From Mangrovimonas xylaniphaga (lineage in GTDB: Bacteria; Bacteroidota; Bacteroidia; Flavobacteriales; Flavobacteriaceae): a stretch of DNA of 64,000 nt. Shown in pieces: positions 1 to 8,151 of this stretch (its first letter is position 1; each line of letters starts with the position of its first letter). Below the pieces are notes generated by a model that worked only from the letters and a program-made list of their open reading frames with translations, searched no databases and was not told the DNA's origin. The stretch is from contig NZ_LBIP01000018.1 in NCBI RefSeq assembly GCF_001280435.1, positions 124,001 through 188,000 of the forward strand, written 5' to 3'. Position numbers and translations under genes: made by a program.

Positions 1-2808
1 GCACCTTTTGTCACTACTTGGGGAGTGGCTGGTCATGGTAATCAGCTTCTTATTCGCTTTGAAACTGAATATGGAGAAGGAGGGAATTACACTATAGATT
101 TCGGAGACGGTACAATATTAACAAATCAATCAGGTGTCGCTTCACATACCTACGAAGCACCTGGTACCTATACTGTAACAGTATCTGGTAATTTCGATAG
201 GTTTTTATTAGAGGAAGATTATGAAACACTTTTAAAAAGTGTGGAACAGTGGGGGGATACAGAATGGACATCTATGGAGGGGATGTTTAAGGGCTGTTCT
301 AATTTAGTAATTAAAGCCACTGATGTGCCGAATTTGAGTAAAGTAACTAGTATGAAAGAAATGTTTTATGGATGTGCTTCAATAGGTATTATACCTAATC
401 TTGGCGAATGGGATGTTTCCAACGTAACAAATTTGGCTGGGATGTTTAATAGGGCAACTAGTTTTAACCAATCACTAGATACTTGGGATGTTTCCAAAGT
501 ATCAACCATGGGAGAGATGTTTTCTTATGCGAGAAGTTTCAATCAGCCCCTTGAGGCTTGGGATGTTTCTAATGTTGTGAATATGGAAGCGATGTTTTTT
601 CAAGCAGCTAGTTTTAATCAGCCCCTTAATGCTTGGGATGTTTCTAAGGTAACAAATATGAGTAATATGTTTAGTGATGGACTTTTTAGCACTACTAGCA
701 AAACAGTGAAATTTAATCAACCTCTCGATGCATGGGATGTTTCCAATGTAACTGATATGAGCTATATGTTTTGTGGGGCTAAATTCAACCAATCCATTGA
801 GGCTTGGGATGTCTCCAATTTGCTAACTATGAAAGCTATGTTTTACGAATCTAAATTTAACCATCCTATTGCTTCTTGGGATGTTTCTAATGTAACGGAT
901 ATGAGCAATATGTTTTACAGAGCAGATTTTAATCAACCCATCGGTGTCTGGGATGTTTCTAATGTGACAGACATGAGTGGTATGTTTAGTGAGGCAACTA
1001 ATTTTAGTCAACCTCTTAATTCTTGGAATGTCTCCAGTGTAACAAATATGGCTGGTATGTTTAAAAAAGCGAGCAGTTTTAACTACCCAATCAATACTTG
1101 GGATGTTTCCAATGTGACAGAAATGGGTAGCATGTTTAGAGAGGCAACTAATTTCAACCAGTCCCTTAATGCCTGGGATGTCTCCAATGTAACCAATATG
1201 TCTTCTATGTTTTATTATGCAATTAACTTTAATCAGCCTCTCGATACTTGGAATCTTACTAATGCAGCTATGAGTGTTAATACATTTGTAATGTATTCTG
1301 GTTTAAATGTTATTAATTATGATTTGTTGTTGGAGCGTTTTTTAGAGTTAGATATGCCAACAGGGTTAACTTTTAATGCTCACGGCCTATACTATTGCAA
1401 TCAAGAAGCCCGTGATTATTTAATTAATACTTTGGATTGGAATATGGTAGGTGATTATTTGTCGTTAACTTGTAATTCTATTTCAGGTTCGGTATTCTAT
1501 GATTTAGATGCTAATGGCTGTACAACAGAAGATTTAGCTGCAGATGTTTTTTTTGTAAATCTGGATAATGGTATTAGTAATTTTAGACAATCTGTTGCCA
1601 ATGGTATGTATTCTATTCCAACAAGGGATGAAAATTATATTGTTTCGTTGGTAAATGTGCCTGAATACTTCACGGTTAGTCCTGAAGCTATAGAGGTTGA
1701 TTTTACGAGCACTATAGATGAAATTGTTAATTTTTGTGTCACCTCCAGCCAAGTTGTCAATGATATAAGTATTGCCTTATTACCAATTACTGAGGGGCGA
1801 CCAGGTTTTGAGGCTACCTATAAATTGGTGGTTAAAAATTTGGGAACACAAAGTGTGGATAACATAACGGCAACCCTCACTTTTGATGAGGCTATGCAAA
1901 GTTTTGTGGTCGCATCTGCAAAGACAGAAACAACTACCTCTAATAGTCTGGAATTTAGTATTACAGCCCTTAATCCTTTTGAGAGTTGGGAAACAAGCAT
2001 AACCATGCAAACCTTTACCCCTCCAATCGTTAATGGTGGGGATGTTTTAAGCTTTACGGCTATGGTGTTGCCAAATAGCGATGATTATACACCCAATGAC
2101 AATACATTTAATTTGGAGCAAATTGTGGTTAACTCCCGCGATCCGAATGACAAACAGGTGCTGCAGGGAGAATCTATTGTAATGGAACAAACAGGTGAAT
2201 ATTTGGATTATTTGATCAGGTTCCAAAATACTGGGTCTGCCAGTGCGGTTAATATTAGGGTAGAAGATGAACTGCATGAAAATTTGGATTGGAGTACTTT
2301 AAGTATTACCAACGCTAGTCATGAATATCAAGTGGAAGTCACTAATGGCAATGAGGTAGATTTTATTTTTAATGGTATTTATCTGACTGCAGAGTCGCAA
2401 AATGAACAGGAAAGCCATGGTTTTATCGCTTATAAAATCAAGCCTAAAACAACGGTAGAGGTTGGTGATATCATGAGTGGAAACGCTAGTATTTATTTTG
2501 ATTATAATGCACCTATCATCACCAATACTGTTACCACGGAAGTTGTAGGTGTTTTGGGAGTTGAAGAACATGTTTTGTCAAGTTTGGTAACTGTTTACCC
2601 AAACCCAATAGATGGAGAAATCCATTTGGAAATGAATGATGAGGTAGAGCTAATTTCAATAAAACTTTATAATATGCAAGGACGTTTATTGTTAGAAACA
2701 AAAGAAAACACCAACAATATAAAAACAGACCAACTATCCTCAGGTGTTTATATGTTGAGTTTGGAAACAAACAAAGGACAGTTGGTAAAAAGAGTTGTTA
2801 AAAAATAA
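1..2808 (+). CDS. BspA-like (DUF285) repeat surface protein with T9SS type A sorting domain, 5' end outside window
   Basis: The reading frame is open to base 1 (it begins APFVTTWG), so the start and signal peptide lie to the left and the GTG at 25 is not the start. The visible order is: a PKD-like stretch (FGDGT ... HTYEAPGTYTVTV), about twelve 25-residue DUF285 repeats of the WDVSNVTNMSxMF type, an SdrD-like B segment (SGSVFYDLDANG), a DUF11/CARDB-like domain, a DUF7619-type segment starting at RDPNDK, and a C-terminal T9SS type A sorting domain with the YPNP motif. Such proteins are exported through the T9SS and anchored at or released from the cell surface; adhesion is a family-based inference. 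A strong hairpin terminator follows 18 bp after the stop. Confidence 0.9.
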   Translation, partial: APFVTTWGVAGHGNQLLIRFETEYGEGGNYTIDFGDGTILTNQSGVASHTYEAPGTYTVTVSGNFDRFLLEEDYETLLKSVEQWGDTEWTSMEGMFKGCSNLVIKATDVPNLSKVTSMKEMFYGCASIGIIPNLGEWDVSNVTNLAGMFNRATSFNQSLDTWDVSKVSTMGEMFSYARSFNQPLEAWDVSNVVNMEAMFFQAASFNQPLNAWDVSKVTNMSNMFSDGLFSTTSKTVKFNQPLDAWDVSNVTDMSYMFCGAKFNQSIEAWDVSNLLTMKAMFYESKFNHPIASWDVSNVTDMSNMFYRADFNQPIGVWDVSNVTDMSGMFSEATNFSQPLNSWNVSSVTNMAGMFKKASSFNYPINTWDVSNVTEMGSMFREATNFNQSLNAWDVSNVTNMSSMFYYAINFNQPLDTWNLTNAAMSVNTFVMYSGLNVINYDLLLERFLELDMPTGLTFNAHGLYYCNQEARDYLINTLDWNMVGDYLSLTCNSISGSVFYDLDANGCTTEDLAADVFFVNLDNGISNFRQSVANGMYSIPTRDENYIVSLVNVPEYFTVSPEAIEVDFTSTIDEIVNFCVTSSQVVNDISIALLPITEGRPGFEATYKLVVKNLGTQSVDNITATLTFDEAMQSFVVASAKTETTTSNSLEFSITALNPFESWETSITMQTFTPPIVNGGDVLSFTAMVLPNSDDYTPNDNTFNLEQIVVNSRDPNDKQVLQGESIVMEQTGEYLDYLIRFQNTGSASAVNIRVEDELHENLDWSTLSITNASHEYQVEVTNGNEVDFIFNGIYLTAESQNEQESHGFIAYKIKPKTTVEVGDIMSGNASIYFDYNAPIITNTVTTEVVGVLGVEEHVLSSLVTVYPNPIDGEIHLEMNDEVELISIKLYNMQGRLLLETKENTNNIKTDQLSSGVYMLSLETNKGQLVKRVVKK
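404..1261 (+). repeat. Tandem DUF285 (BspA-like) coding repeats
   Basis: Twelve tandem units, mostly about 75 bp (25 codons), each encode a variant of W-D/N-V-S-N-V-T-N-M-x-x-M-F followed by F-N-Q-P/S-L/I. Units near 690-715 carry a short insertion. The units are diverged at the base level, which points to an old array under protein-level selection and not to a recent expansion. Confidence 0.85.
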
Positions 2809-2825
2809 AACAGGAATTATGTTTG

Positions 2826-2855
2826 AAAAACGCAACCATAATTGGTTGCGTTTTT
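2826..2855. terminator. Bidirectional intrinsic terminator
   Basis: A perfect inverted repeat (CGCAACCA / TGGTTGCG, loop TAAT) is flanked by five A on the left and five T on the right. It serves the surface protein on the plus strand and the acyltransferase gene that ends at 2920 on the minus strand. Confidence 0.85.
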
Positions 2856-2919
2856 GTTTACGTAATCTTAAGATAAATTTAAGGTATATTCCTTGAAAAA
2901 ATATGTACAATGATTGTTT

Positions 2920-3627
2920 CTAAGATGGAGATATTGAGTTCTGTTGCTTTTGCAAATTTGAGCACAGTAAATACTTGGCGTTCGGTTTTCTTTCTCTAAT
3001 AGTTTTTGCAGGTATACCATAAGCAACGGTATGATCTCCAATATTTTTGACCACTACGGATCCAGCACCAATAACTGTGTGTTGACCAATATGTACATTG
3101 TTTATAATGGAAGCTTTAAGGCAAACGGCAGAACAATATCCTATTTTAACATTGCCTCCAATTGTAACTCCGGGGGCCAAACTTGAATAATCTTCCATAA
3201 TACTATCATGGCCAAGGGAAGAGTTGGTATTTAAAATACAAAATTCTCCTAATTTGGCATCGGCATTTATAACTACTCCAGCCATAATTACAGTTCCATC
3301 AGGGATCGTAATATCATTTGCTAATATAGCACTTGGATGAACTACTGATACAAATTTTATATAGGATGAAATTTTATTGATTTTCTCTTTGCATTCCTTT
3401 CTCGTATGATTGTCACCAATACCAATTATAATTCCGTAGATATCATAGTTTAAAATAATCTCATCTATGTCAGTGAAGTTTGCTAAAATTTTGTATCCAT
3501 AAACAATATCCCCTTTCTTTTTAAAAGAATCTATAAAGCCCACAATGTTGTAAGCTTTAGTTTTGTGTATAATATCAATAATTACTTTTGAATGACCTGA
3601 AGCTCCAACTATTAAAACATTTTTCAT
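2920..3627 (-). CDS. NeuD/PglD-family sugar O-/N-acyltransferase
   Basis: The 235-residue protein starts with a nucleotide-binding-like N-terminus (VLIVGASGHSKVI), the PglD_N domain, followed by a left-handed beta-helix of hexapeptide repeats (for example IGGNVKIG, VHIGQHTVIGAGSVV) and the typical end VAYGIPAKTIRE. NeuD/PglD enzymes transfer acetyl or other acyl groups from CoA to sialic-acid-like or UDP-linked amino sugars. I chose the ATG at 3627 because the family begins at MKNVLIVGASG; the longer frame to 3711 adds 28 residues that look like translated leader and overlap the promoter. No other glycan gene is nearby, so its sugar substrate cannot be named. Confidence 0.85.
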   Translation of the reverse strand: MKNVLIVGASGHSKVIIDIIHKTKAYNIVGFIDSFKKKGDIVYGYKILANFTDIDEIILNYDIYGIIIGIGDNHTRKECKEKINKISSYIKFVSVVHPSAILANDITIPDGTVIMAGVVINADAKLGEFCILNTNSSLGHDSIMEDYSSLAPGVTIGGNVKIGYCSAVCLKASIINNVHIGQHTVIGAGSVVVKNIGDHTVAYGIPAKTIRERKPNAKYLLCSNLQKQQNSISPS

Positions 3628-3708
3628 AGAAATACATTTGCTTGTTAATTTGGTATTCTTTTTAATGTTTTTGGGGTAGGACATTTTGAATTGAATTCGG
3701 AACTTACT

Positions 3709-3716
3709 CAAATATA
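3709..3716 (-). promoter_or_regulatory. Bacteroidota -7 promoter element for the acyltransferase gene
   Basis: On the minus strand the bases read TATATTTG, an exact TAnnTTTG match, about 80 bp before the ATG at 3627. No TTTG is visible at the -33 position. Confidence 0.45.
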
Positions 3717-3947
3717 ATATTTTAATTTGTTATTTTATTTGTGATAACGAAAAATGTAAATATAATCCTATTTTGGACAACTATTAGGCTCTTACTATTT
3801 GAGAAAATGCTATAAAGTTCTTTATTGTTAACTTGATCACTATCATTTTTTTTCCTTCTTCTAAATAGTATCGAATTCAATTATGCTATAGAATGATGGT
3901 TTAAAGGAAATCTTTTTTTTTATTTATCCGAATCCAATTAAAACCCA

Positions 3948-3955
3948 TAATTTTG
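3948..3955 (+). promoter_or_regulatory. -7 promoter element for the rRNA methyltransferase gene
   Basis: TAATTTTG matches TAnnTTTG exactly and lies 18 bp before the ATG at 3974. It covers the TTG at 3953, which argues against that TTG being the translation start. Confidence 0.5.
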
Positions 3956-3973
3956 AACACTCATATATTAGCT

Positions 3974-5203
3974 ATGCCATTTTTTGAAAATATAAAGTCT
4001 AATTATCAGCCCAAGCGTTTGGCGGTAAAGTTGAATGCCAAAGGAGAACAGTTTGTTGTAAAGGGGCATCCGTGGGTGTTTTCAAACAGTATTGTCAAAA
4101 TTAATGAGGATGCTAAAGCGGGTGATTTGGCTATTGTTTTCAGTAAAAACAAGAATAAAGTGATAGGGCTGGGGCTGTACGATGCTAATTCTCCAATCCA
4201 AATCAAAATGCTCTATAGCGGGAATGAAAAAGTGGAAGTTAATACTGAGTTTTTTCAAAGGCGAATAAATGAGGCTTATGCAAGAAGGCTTGAATTGTTA
4301 CAGACTAATACAAACAGTTACCGATTGATTTTTGGCGAAAATGATGGTTTCCCAGGCTTGATAGCCGATGTGTACGCTTCGGTATTGGTAGTGAAGTTGT
4401 ATTCTGAAATTTGGCTTCCTTATTTAGAAGTTATTTTGCCGATGATGCAAGAAGTATCTGGCTCTGAAACCGTAGTGATTCGTTTAAGCCGAAATCTTCA
4501 AAATATATCCAATCAAAAACTAGTTGACGGCTCTGTAGTTTATGGGGTGTTGGAGGATGAGGTTGTGAAATTTGTAGAACACGGCGTGAATTTCTCAGCC
4601 AATGTTATTAAAGGTCATAAAACAGGCTATTTTTTAGATCATCGGGCCAATAGAAAACAGGTGGGGGAATGGAGCAAAGGCAAAACCGTGTTGGATGTGT
4701 TTTCTTATGCAGGAGGGTTTTCAGTTCATGCGCTATATAACGGGGCTACTTCAGTAACTAGTTTGGATATTAGTAAGCAGGCTTTAGAAGTGGCCGTAGC
4801 CAATGGAAAATTAAATGATTATTTAGGTGTACATAACACCATCGCAGGTGATGCGTTCAAAGAATTGGAAAATCTAATTCGGAAAGGAAAAACATTTGAC
4901 GTGGTGGTCATTGATCCGCCTAGTTTTGCAAAACAAGCTTCCGAAGTTGATTTGGCGAAAAAAAAATATGCTCAGTTAGCAACATTGGGCACGCAATTAA
5001 CGGCTAAAAAAGGTCTCTTGGTGTTAGCTTCCTGTTCTTCAAGGGTGATTGCTCAAGCCTTTTTTGATATTAACAATCAAGTATTAAGTAGTGAGGGGAG
5101 GAAGTTTAAATTGGTGTTAAAAACTCAACATGATATTGACCATCCTGTGAACTTCCCAGAGGGAGCTTACTTAAAATGTGCATACTATCAATTTTTAGAT
5201 TAG
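3974..5203 (+). CDS. rlmI: Class I SAM-dependent 23S rRNA m5C methyltransferase, RlmI-like
   Basis: The 409-residue protein has an N-terminal PUA-type domain (KGHPWVFSNSI) and a C-terminal Rossmann methyltransferase with SAM motif I (LDVFSYAGGFS) and catalytic motif IV (IDPPSFAK). This architecture belongs to the RlmI family, which makes 5-methylcytosine in 23S rRNA in E. coli; the exact target base here is inferred. The ATG at 3974 is preferred over the upstream in-frame TTG at 3953 because homologues start shortly before the RLAVKL segment and the TTG lies inside the predicted promoter. It stands alone, with no operon partner. Confidence 0.85.
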   Translation: MPFFENIKSNYQPKRLAVKLNAKGEQFVVKGHPWVFSNSIVKINEDAKAGDLAIVFSKNKNKVIGLGLYDANSPIQIKMLYSGNEKVEVNTEFFQRRINEAYARRLELLQTNTNSYRLIFGENDGFPGLIADVYASVLVVKLYSEIWLPYLEVILPMMQEVSGSETVVIRLSRNLQNISNQKLVDGSVVYGVLEDEVVKFVEHGVNFSANVIKGHKTGYFLDHRANRKQVGEWSKGKTVLDVFSYAGGFSVHALYNGATSVTSLDISKQALEVAVANGKLNDYLGVHNTIAGDAFKELENLIRKGKTFDVVVIDPPSFAKQASEVDLAKKKYAQLATLGTQLTAKKGLLVLASCSSRVIAQAFFDINNQVLSSEGRKFKLVLKTQHDIDHPVNFPEGAYLKCAYYQFLD

Positions 5204-5238
5204 AAATCCACTTCTTGTTATGCGCGCATAGTAAAATG

Positions 5239-5258
5239 CTTATATTTGTTGTATAAGC
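5239..5258 (+). promoter_or_regulatory. Promoter with overlapping palindrome before the nitronate monooxygenase-like gene
   Basis: TATATTTG at 5241-5248 fits TAnnTTTG, 18 bp before the ATG at 5266. It is embedded in an inverted repeat GCTTATA / TATAAGC (5239-5245 / 5252-5258), which could be an operator across the start of transcription; that role is inference. Confidence 0.5.
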
Positions 5259-5265
5259 AAACTAT

Positions 5266-6213
5266 ATGGGACCCCAACTTACAGAAATTTTAGACATCAA
5301 ATACCCTATTATCATGGCACCAATGTTTTTGGTGTCCAATGTAGCTATGGTGAAAGAAGCCATGGAAGAAGGTATTGCAGGTTGTATTCCCGCTTTAAAT
5401 TATAGAACGCTTCCGGAATTACAGGAAGCTATAAAGGAACTGAAGGCTGCAAAGCCCCAAGGAGGTTCTTTTGGCTTTAATTTGATAGTCAATAAATCGA
5501 ACGTTAAATACAAAGAGCAGTTAAAGTTATTATGTGAAGAGGGCTGTGATTTTATTATCACCTCTTTAGGGAGTCCTGAAGAAACCATTCGTGAAGCCCA
5601 TAAATATGGCATAAAAGTGTTTTGCGATGTTACGGATCTTGCTTATGCCAAAAAAGTAACTGAGCTTGGAGCAGACGCTGTGATTGCCGTAAACAATCAA
5701 GCAGGAGGGCACCGTGGGGAAATGTCACCTGAGCAATTCATTAAGGAAATCAAAGCACATTGTAATATTCCTGTGATTTCGGCTGGAGGAGTTGGTACCA
5801 AAGCACATGTAGATGAAATGTTGAAATACGGTGCTGCAGGAGTTTCGGTAGGAAGTCCGTTTATTGCCTCACAAGAAGCTGGAGTGACTCAAGAATACAA
5901 ACAGGCTTGTGTCGATTACGGGAAAAAGGATATTGTGATGACCGAAAAAATTTCGGGAACGCCGTGTACGGTTATCAATACACCTTATGTACAAAAAATA
6001 GGGACTAAGTCTACTTGGTTGGAAACGGTTTTGAATAAAAACAAAAAGTTGAAGAAATGGGTGAAAATGTTAAGGTTCTACTTAGGTATGAAAGCCACAG
6101 AGAATGCAGCATTAAAAGCTACCTATAAAACAGTTTGGGTGGCAGGACCAAGTATAGAATACACTCATGAGATTCTTCCTGTAAAAGATATTGTAAGGAG
6201 GTTGACTAGATGA
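5266..6213 (+). CDS. Nitronate monooxygenase / 2-nitropropane dioxygenase-family FMN protein
   Basis: The 315-residue TIM-barrel protein has the family landmarks: PIIMAPMF at the N-terminus, NNQAGGHRG as phosphate/FMN-binding and catalytic-His segment, PVISAGGVGTKAHV and the GAAGVSVGSPFIAS motif. The family includes nitronate monooxygenases, which oxidise alkyl nitronates with FMN, and FabK-type enoyl-ACP reductases; sequence alone does not separate these. It is a single-gene unit between its own promoter and a bidirectional terminator at 6227-6260. Confidence 0.85.
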   Translation: MGPQLTEILDIKYPIIMAPMFLVSNVAMVKEAMEEGIAGCIPALNYRTLPELQEAIKELKAAKPQGGSFGFNLIVNKSNVKYKEQLKLLCEEGCDFIITSLGSPEETIREAHKYGIKVFCDVTDLAYAKKVTELGADAVIAVNNQAGGHRGEMSPEQFIKEIKAHCNIPVISAGGVGTKAHVDEMLKYGAAGVSVGSPFIASQEAGVTQEYKQACVDYGKKDIVMTEKISGTPCTVINTPYVQKIGTKSTWLETVLNKNKKLKKWVKMLRFYLGMKATENAALKATYKTVWVAGPSIEYTHEILPVKDIVRRLTR

Positions 6214-6226
6214 AAGATTTTTGAAT

Positions 6227-6260
6227 AAAAAAAAGGGAAACTAGATGTTTCCCTTTTTTT
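6227..6260. terminator. Bidirectional intrinsic terminator
   Basis: GGGAAAC / GTTTCCC with a 5-nt loop (TAGAT), flanked by eight A and seven T. It ends the nitronate monooxygenase-like gene and, on the other strand, the secreted protein at 6277. A near copy stands at 8105-8135. Confidence 0.85.
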
Positions 6261-6276
6261 ATGGAATTATATAAGC

Positions 6277-7947
6277 TTACTGCTTGATTAATTTTGTAGT
6301 GGCTTGTTTACCTGTTGTGGTAGAAGTTTTTAGTACGTAATTACCTTGAGCCAAAGTAGAAATGTTTATTTCTTCAGATAGGCTATTTCCTTTGTGGTTC
6401 CATACAACCTGACCTAACAAGTTAAAAATAGTGATGTCTGAAATTTGCTCTCCAGCTTTTACAGTCACCACATTGGTTGCAGGATTTGGAAATACAGACA
6501 ATTGCTCTAAATCATAATTTGGAGTAGACAAAGCAGCTTCGTAGGTTACGGTAATGGTCCACGTATTGTTGTCTACCTTGTTGTAGGCTGTGCTACATTC
6601 TCCAGTTGTACCTCCCCAGGATCTCCAAGCTCTAAGTTCAAATTCAACATCGCCTGTAGCTCCATTAGCTATGTCAATATTGTTACGGTTGTAGATATGT
6701 GTACCTGTGGTGCCATATCCATAGTAGATGTTGGGTTCAGTATTTCCTGTTGTATTGCATGCTAGAATAGATCTTTGGTCGGATTTGTGGCCATAACCTA
6801 GAGCAGACATATTGTATGATACAGAAACATTTGCGACTTGATATCCTTCAGGAATAGAAACTGTCAGTGTTCCGGGGCATGCATTTTCTCCAGTTACACT
6901 AGAGGGTACTCCTTTTTGGGTTTCAATGTCCCTCTCTGTGTAAGTTGCATTAATTTGTCCAGGAGTAAATGAAATCATTGACCAATCTCCTAAATCATAG
7001 CCCCCACAGTTTGAACGAATCCAAAAATAATAGGAGGTTGCAGTCGTTAATTTGGAGAGCGACAGAGAAGTAGTTGATGCGTCTAGGTTTCCTGTAGGTT
7101 CTGTTGTGGAGTTAGGACTTGTGCTGTCTGTGGATAAATAGTAATCATAACCATTAGAAGGAGGAAGATCGGGAATGCCCCAAGATATCACTGCACTTGT
7201 TGCTTCTGTTTCAGCTTCAACATTATATATAGGCAAACATGAAGGGGATAATTCAGTAGAAATTGCCATAATATTTAAGACTCCCGAAGCGGAGGTTTTT
7301 ATAATTTCTATGTTTTGAATTGTTTTCCCATAATTTGCAGGTAGAATGTCTAATTGTATTTGGTATAATCTAGGGTTTAAGGTGTTTACTTCAATTACAT
7401 CTGTATTTCTGTTAACTCGGCTAAACCCAATTAATGCCCTAGGTTGTGATGTACTCCCCATCCAATTAGGCATTAAGGAAGGAGTGAAGGTTTGAGTTGA
7501 ATTATCCGTAAAGGTAATGGTTGTTGAAAATTCAGAGCTGTTGCTCCCAGAAGTTCCTACAATAAATAATTTAGAGGCTTGGACAGAATTGTTAAAAGTC
7601 AAGGTTCCGCTTGTTTCTTGAGTAACAAGGCGAAGTGAATTACTACCACTGTAATCTCCTAATTGAAAGTTAAGTCCAGATGTTGCTTCTGAAGAGAAGA
7701 AACCATTTGTAGGAAGGGCATTCTCTAAATTTGTCGATCCATCTGGATTAAAATCATTACTCATTAAACTCCAGTCTGTGGCATCTAGGGATTCTGTAGT
7801 GGAATATAAGGCAGACCCGCTACCTTCGGCAATAATGTCTTCTGTAAATCCAGTATTTATTAATAAGGGTTCATAATTTTGTGCGTTTATTGCAGGAGAA
7901 GTTCCTAAAAAGGTTCCCAATAATAAAGCAGGTAATTTTAATTTCAT
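6277..7947 (-). CDS. Secreted fibronectin type III protein with T9SS type A sorting domain (copy 1)
   Basis: The 556-residue protein begins with a clear signal peptide (MKLKLPALLLGTFLG..NAQ). Residues of roughly 30-225 form an unassigned beta-rich region, residues of about 235-330 form an FN3 domain (VISWGIP ... YYFWIRSNCGGYDLGDW), residues of about 340-470 form a conserved module ending in NTWTITVTYE, and the last 75 residues are a T9SS type A sorting domain (SVFPNPATN). Family knowledge says such proteins are exported by T9SS with removal of the C-terminal domain. No catalytic motif is seen. It is the downstream member of a tandem pair, with its own promoter. Confidence 0.85.
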   Translation of the reverse strand: MKLKLPALLLGTFLGTSPAINAQNYEPLLINTGFTEDIIAEGSGSALYSTTESLDATDWSLMSNDFNPDGSTNLENALPTNGFFSSEATSGLNFQLGDYSGSNSLRLVTQETSGTLTFNNSVQASKLFIVGTSGSNSSEFSTTITFTDNSTQTFTPSLMPNWMGSTSQPRALIGFSRVNRNTDVIEVNTLNPRLYQIQLDILPANYGKTIQNIEIIKTSASGVLNIMAISTELSPSCLPIYNVEAETEATSAVISWGIPDLPPSNGYDYYLSTDSTSPNSTTEPTGNLDASTTSLSLSKLTTATSYYFWIRSNCGGYDLGDWSMISFTPGQINATYTERDIETQKGVPSSVTGENACPGTLTVSIPEGYQVANVSVSYNMSALGYGHKSDQRSILACNTTGNTEPNIYYGYGTTGTHIYNRNNIDIANGATGDVEFELRAWRSWGGTTGECSTAYNKVDNNTWTITVTYEAALSTPNYDLEQLSVFPNPATNVVTVKAGEQISDITIFNLLGQVVWNHKGNSLSEEINISTLAQGNYVLKTSTTTGKQATTKLIKQ

Positions 7948-7983
7948 AAAAATTTAAAAATTTAGGCGTTGTAATAATAAAAA

Positions 7984-8015
7984 CGGAAGACTCTTGTCTT
8001 CCGATGCCAAATATA
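7984..8015 (-). promoter_or_regulatory. Promoter plus hairpin at the predicted 5' end of the mRNA
   Basis: On the minus strand TATATTTG (8015-8008) is followed four bases later by a perfect 8-bp hairpin (CGGAAGAC / GTCTTCCG, loop AAGA, 8003-7984). If transcription begins about 5 nt after the element, as the rnpB gene in this window suggests, the hairpin is the very first part of the transcript. The ATG is at 7947. Confidence 0.5.
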
Positions 8016-8104
8016 TGGATATATCCTAATTTTACTAGGTGCCTTAATTTTTAAAATTCAAAGACTGATGGCAGATAAGCTTTATGGAGGAATCCTCCAA
8101 AAAT

Positions 8105-8135
8105 AAAAAAGGGAAACTAAATGTTTCCCTTTTTT
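8105..8135 (-). terminator. Intrinsic terminator of the second FN3/T9SS gene
   Basis: GGGAAAC / GTTTCCC with loop TAAAT and A/T flanks: a near copy of the terminator at 6227-6260. It lies just after the stop at 8152 on the minus strand and separates the two paralogues into independent transcripts. Confidence 0.8.
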
Positions 8136-8151
8136 ATGGAATTATTCAAGC

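Larger units (their letters stand above)
3628..3973. other. AT-rich divergent intergenic region
   Basis: There is no credible ORF or RNA. It holds the minus-strand promoter at 3709-3716 and the plus-strand element at 3948-3955; the stretch between is AT-rich and I see nothing else in it. Confidence 0.6.

Noticed and set aside
502-1011. Minus-strand frames of 62-96 codons opposite the DUF285 repeats
   Set aside because: Antisense shadows of a repeat-coding region with clear protein-level conservation on the plus strand.
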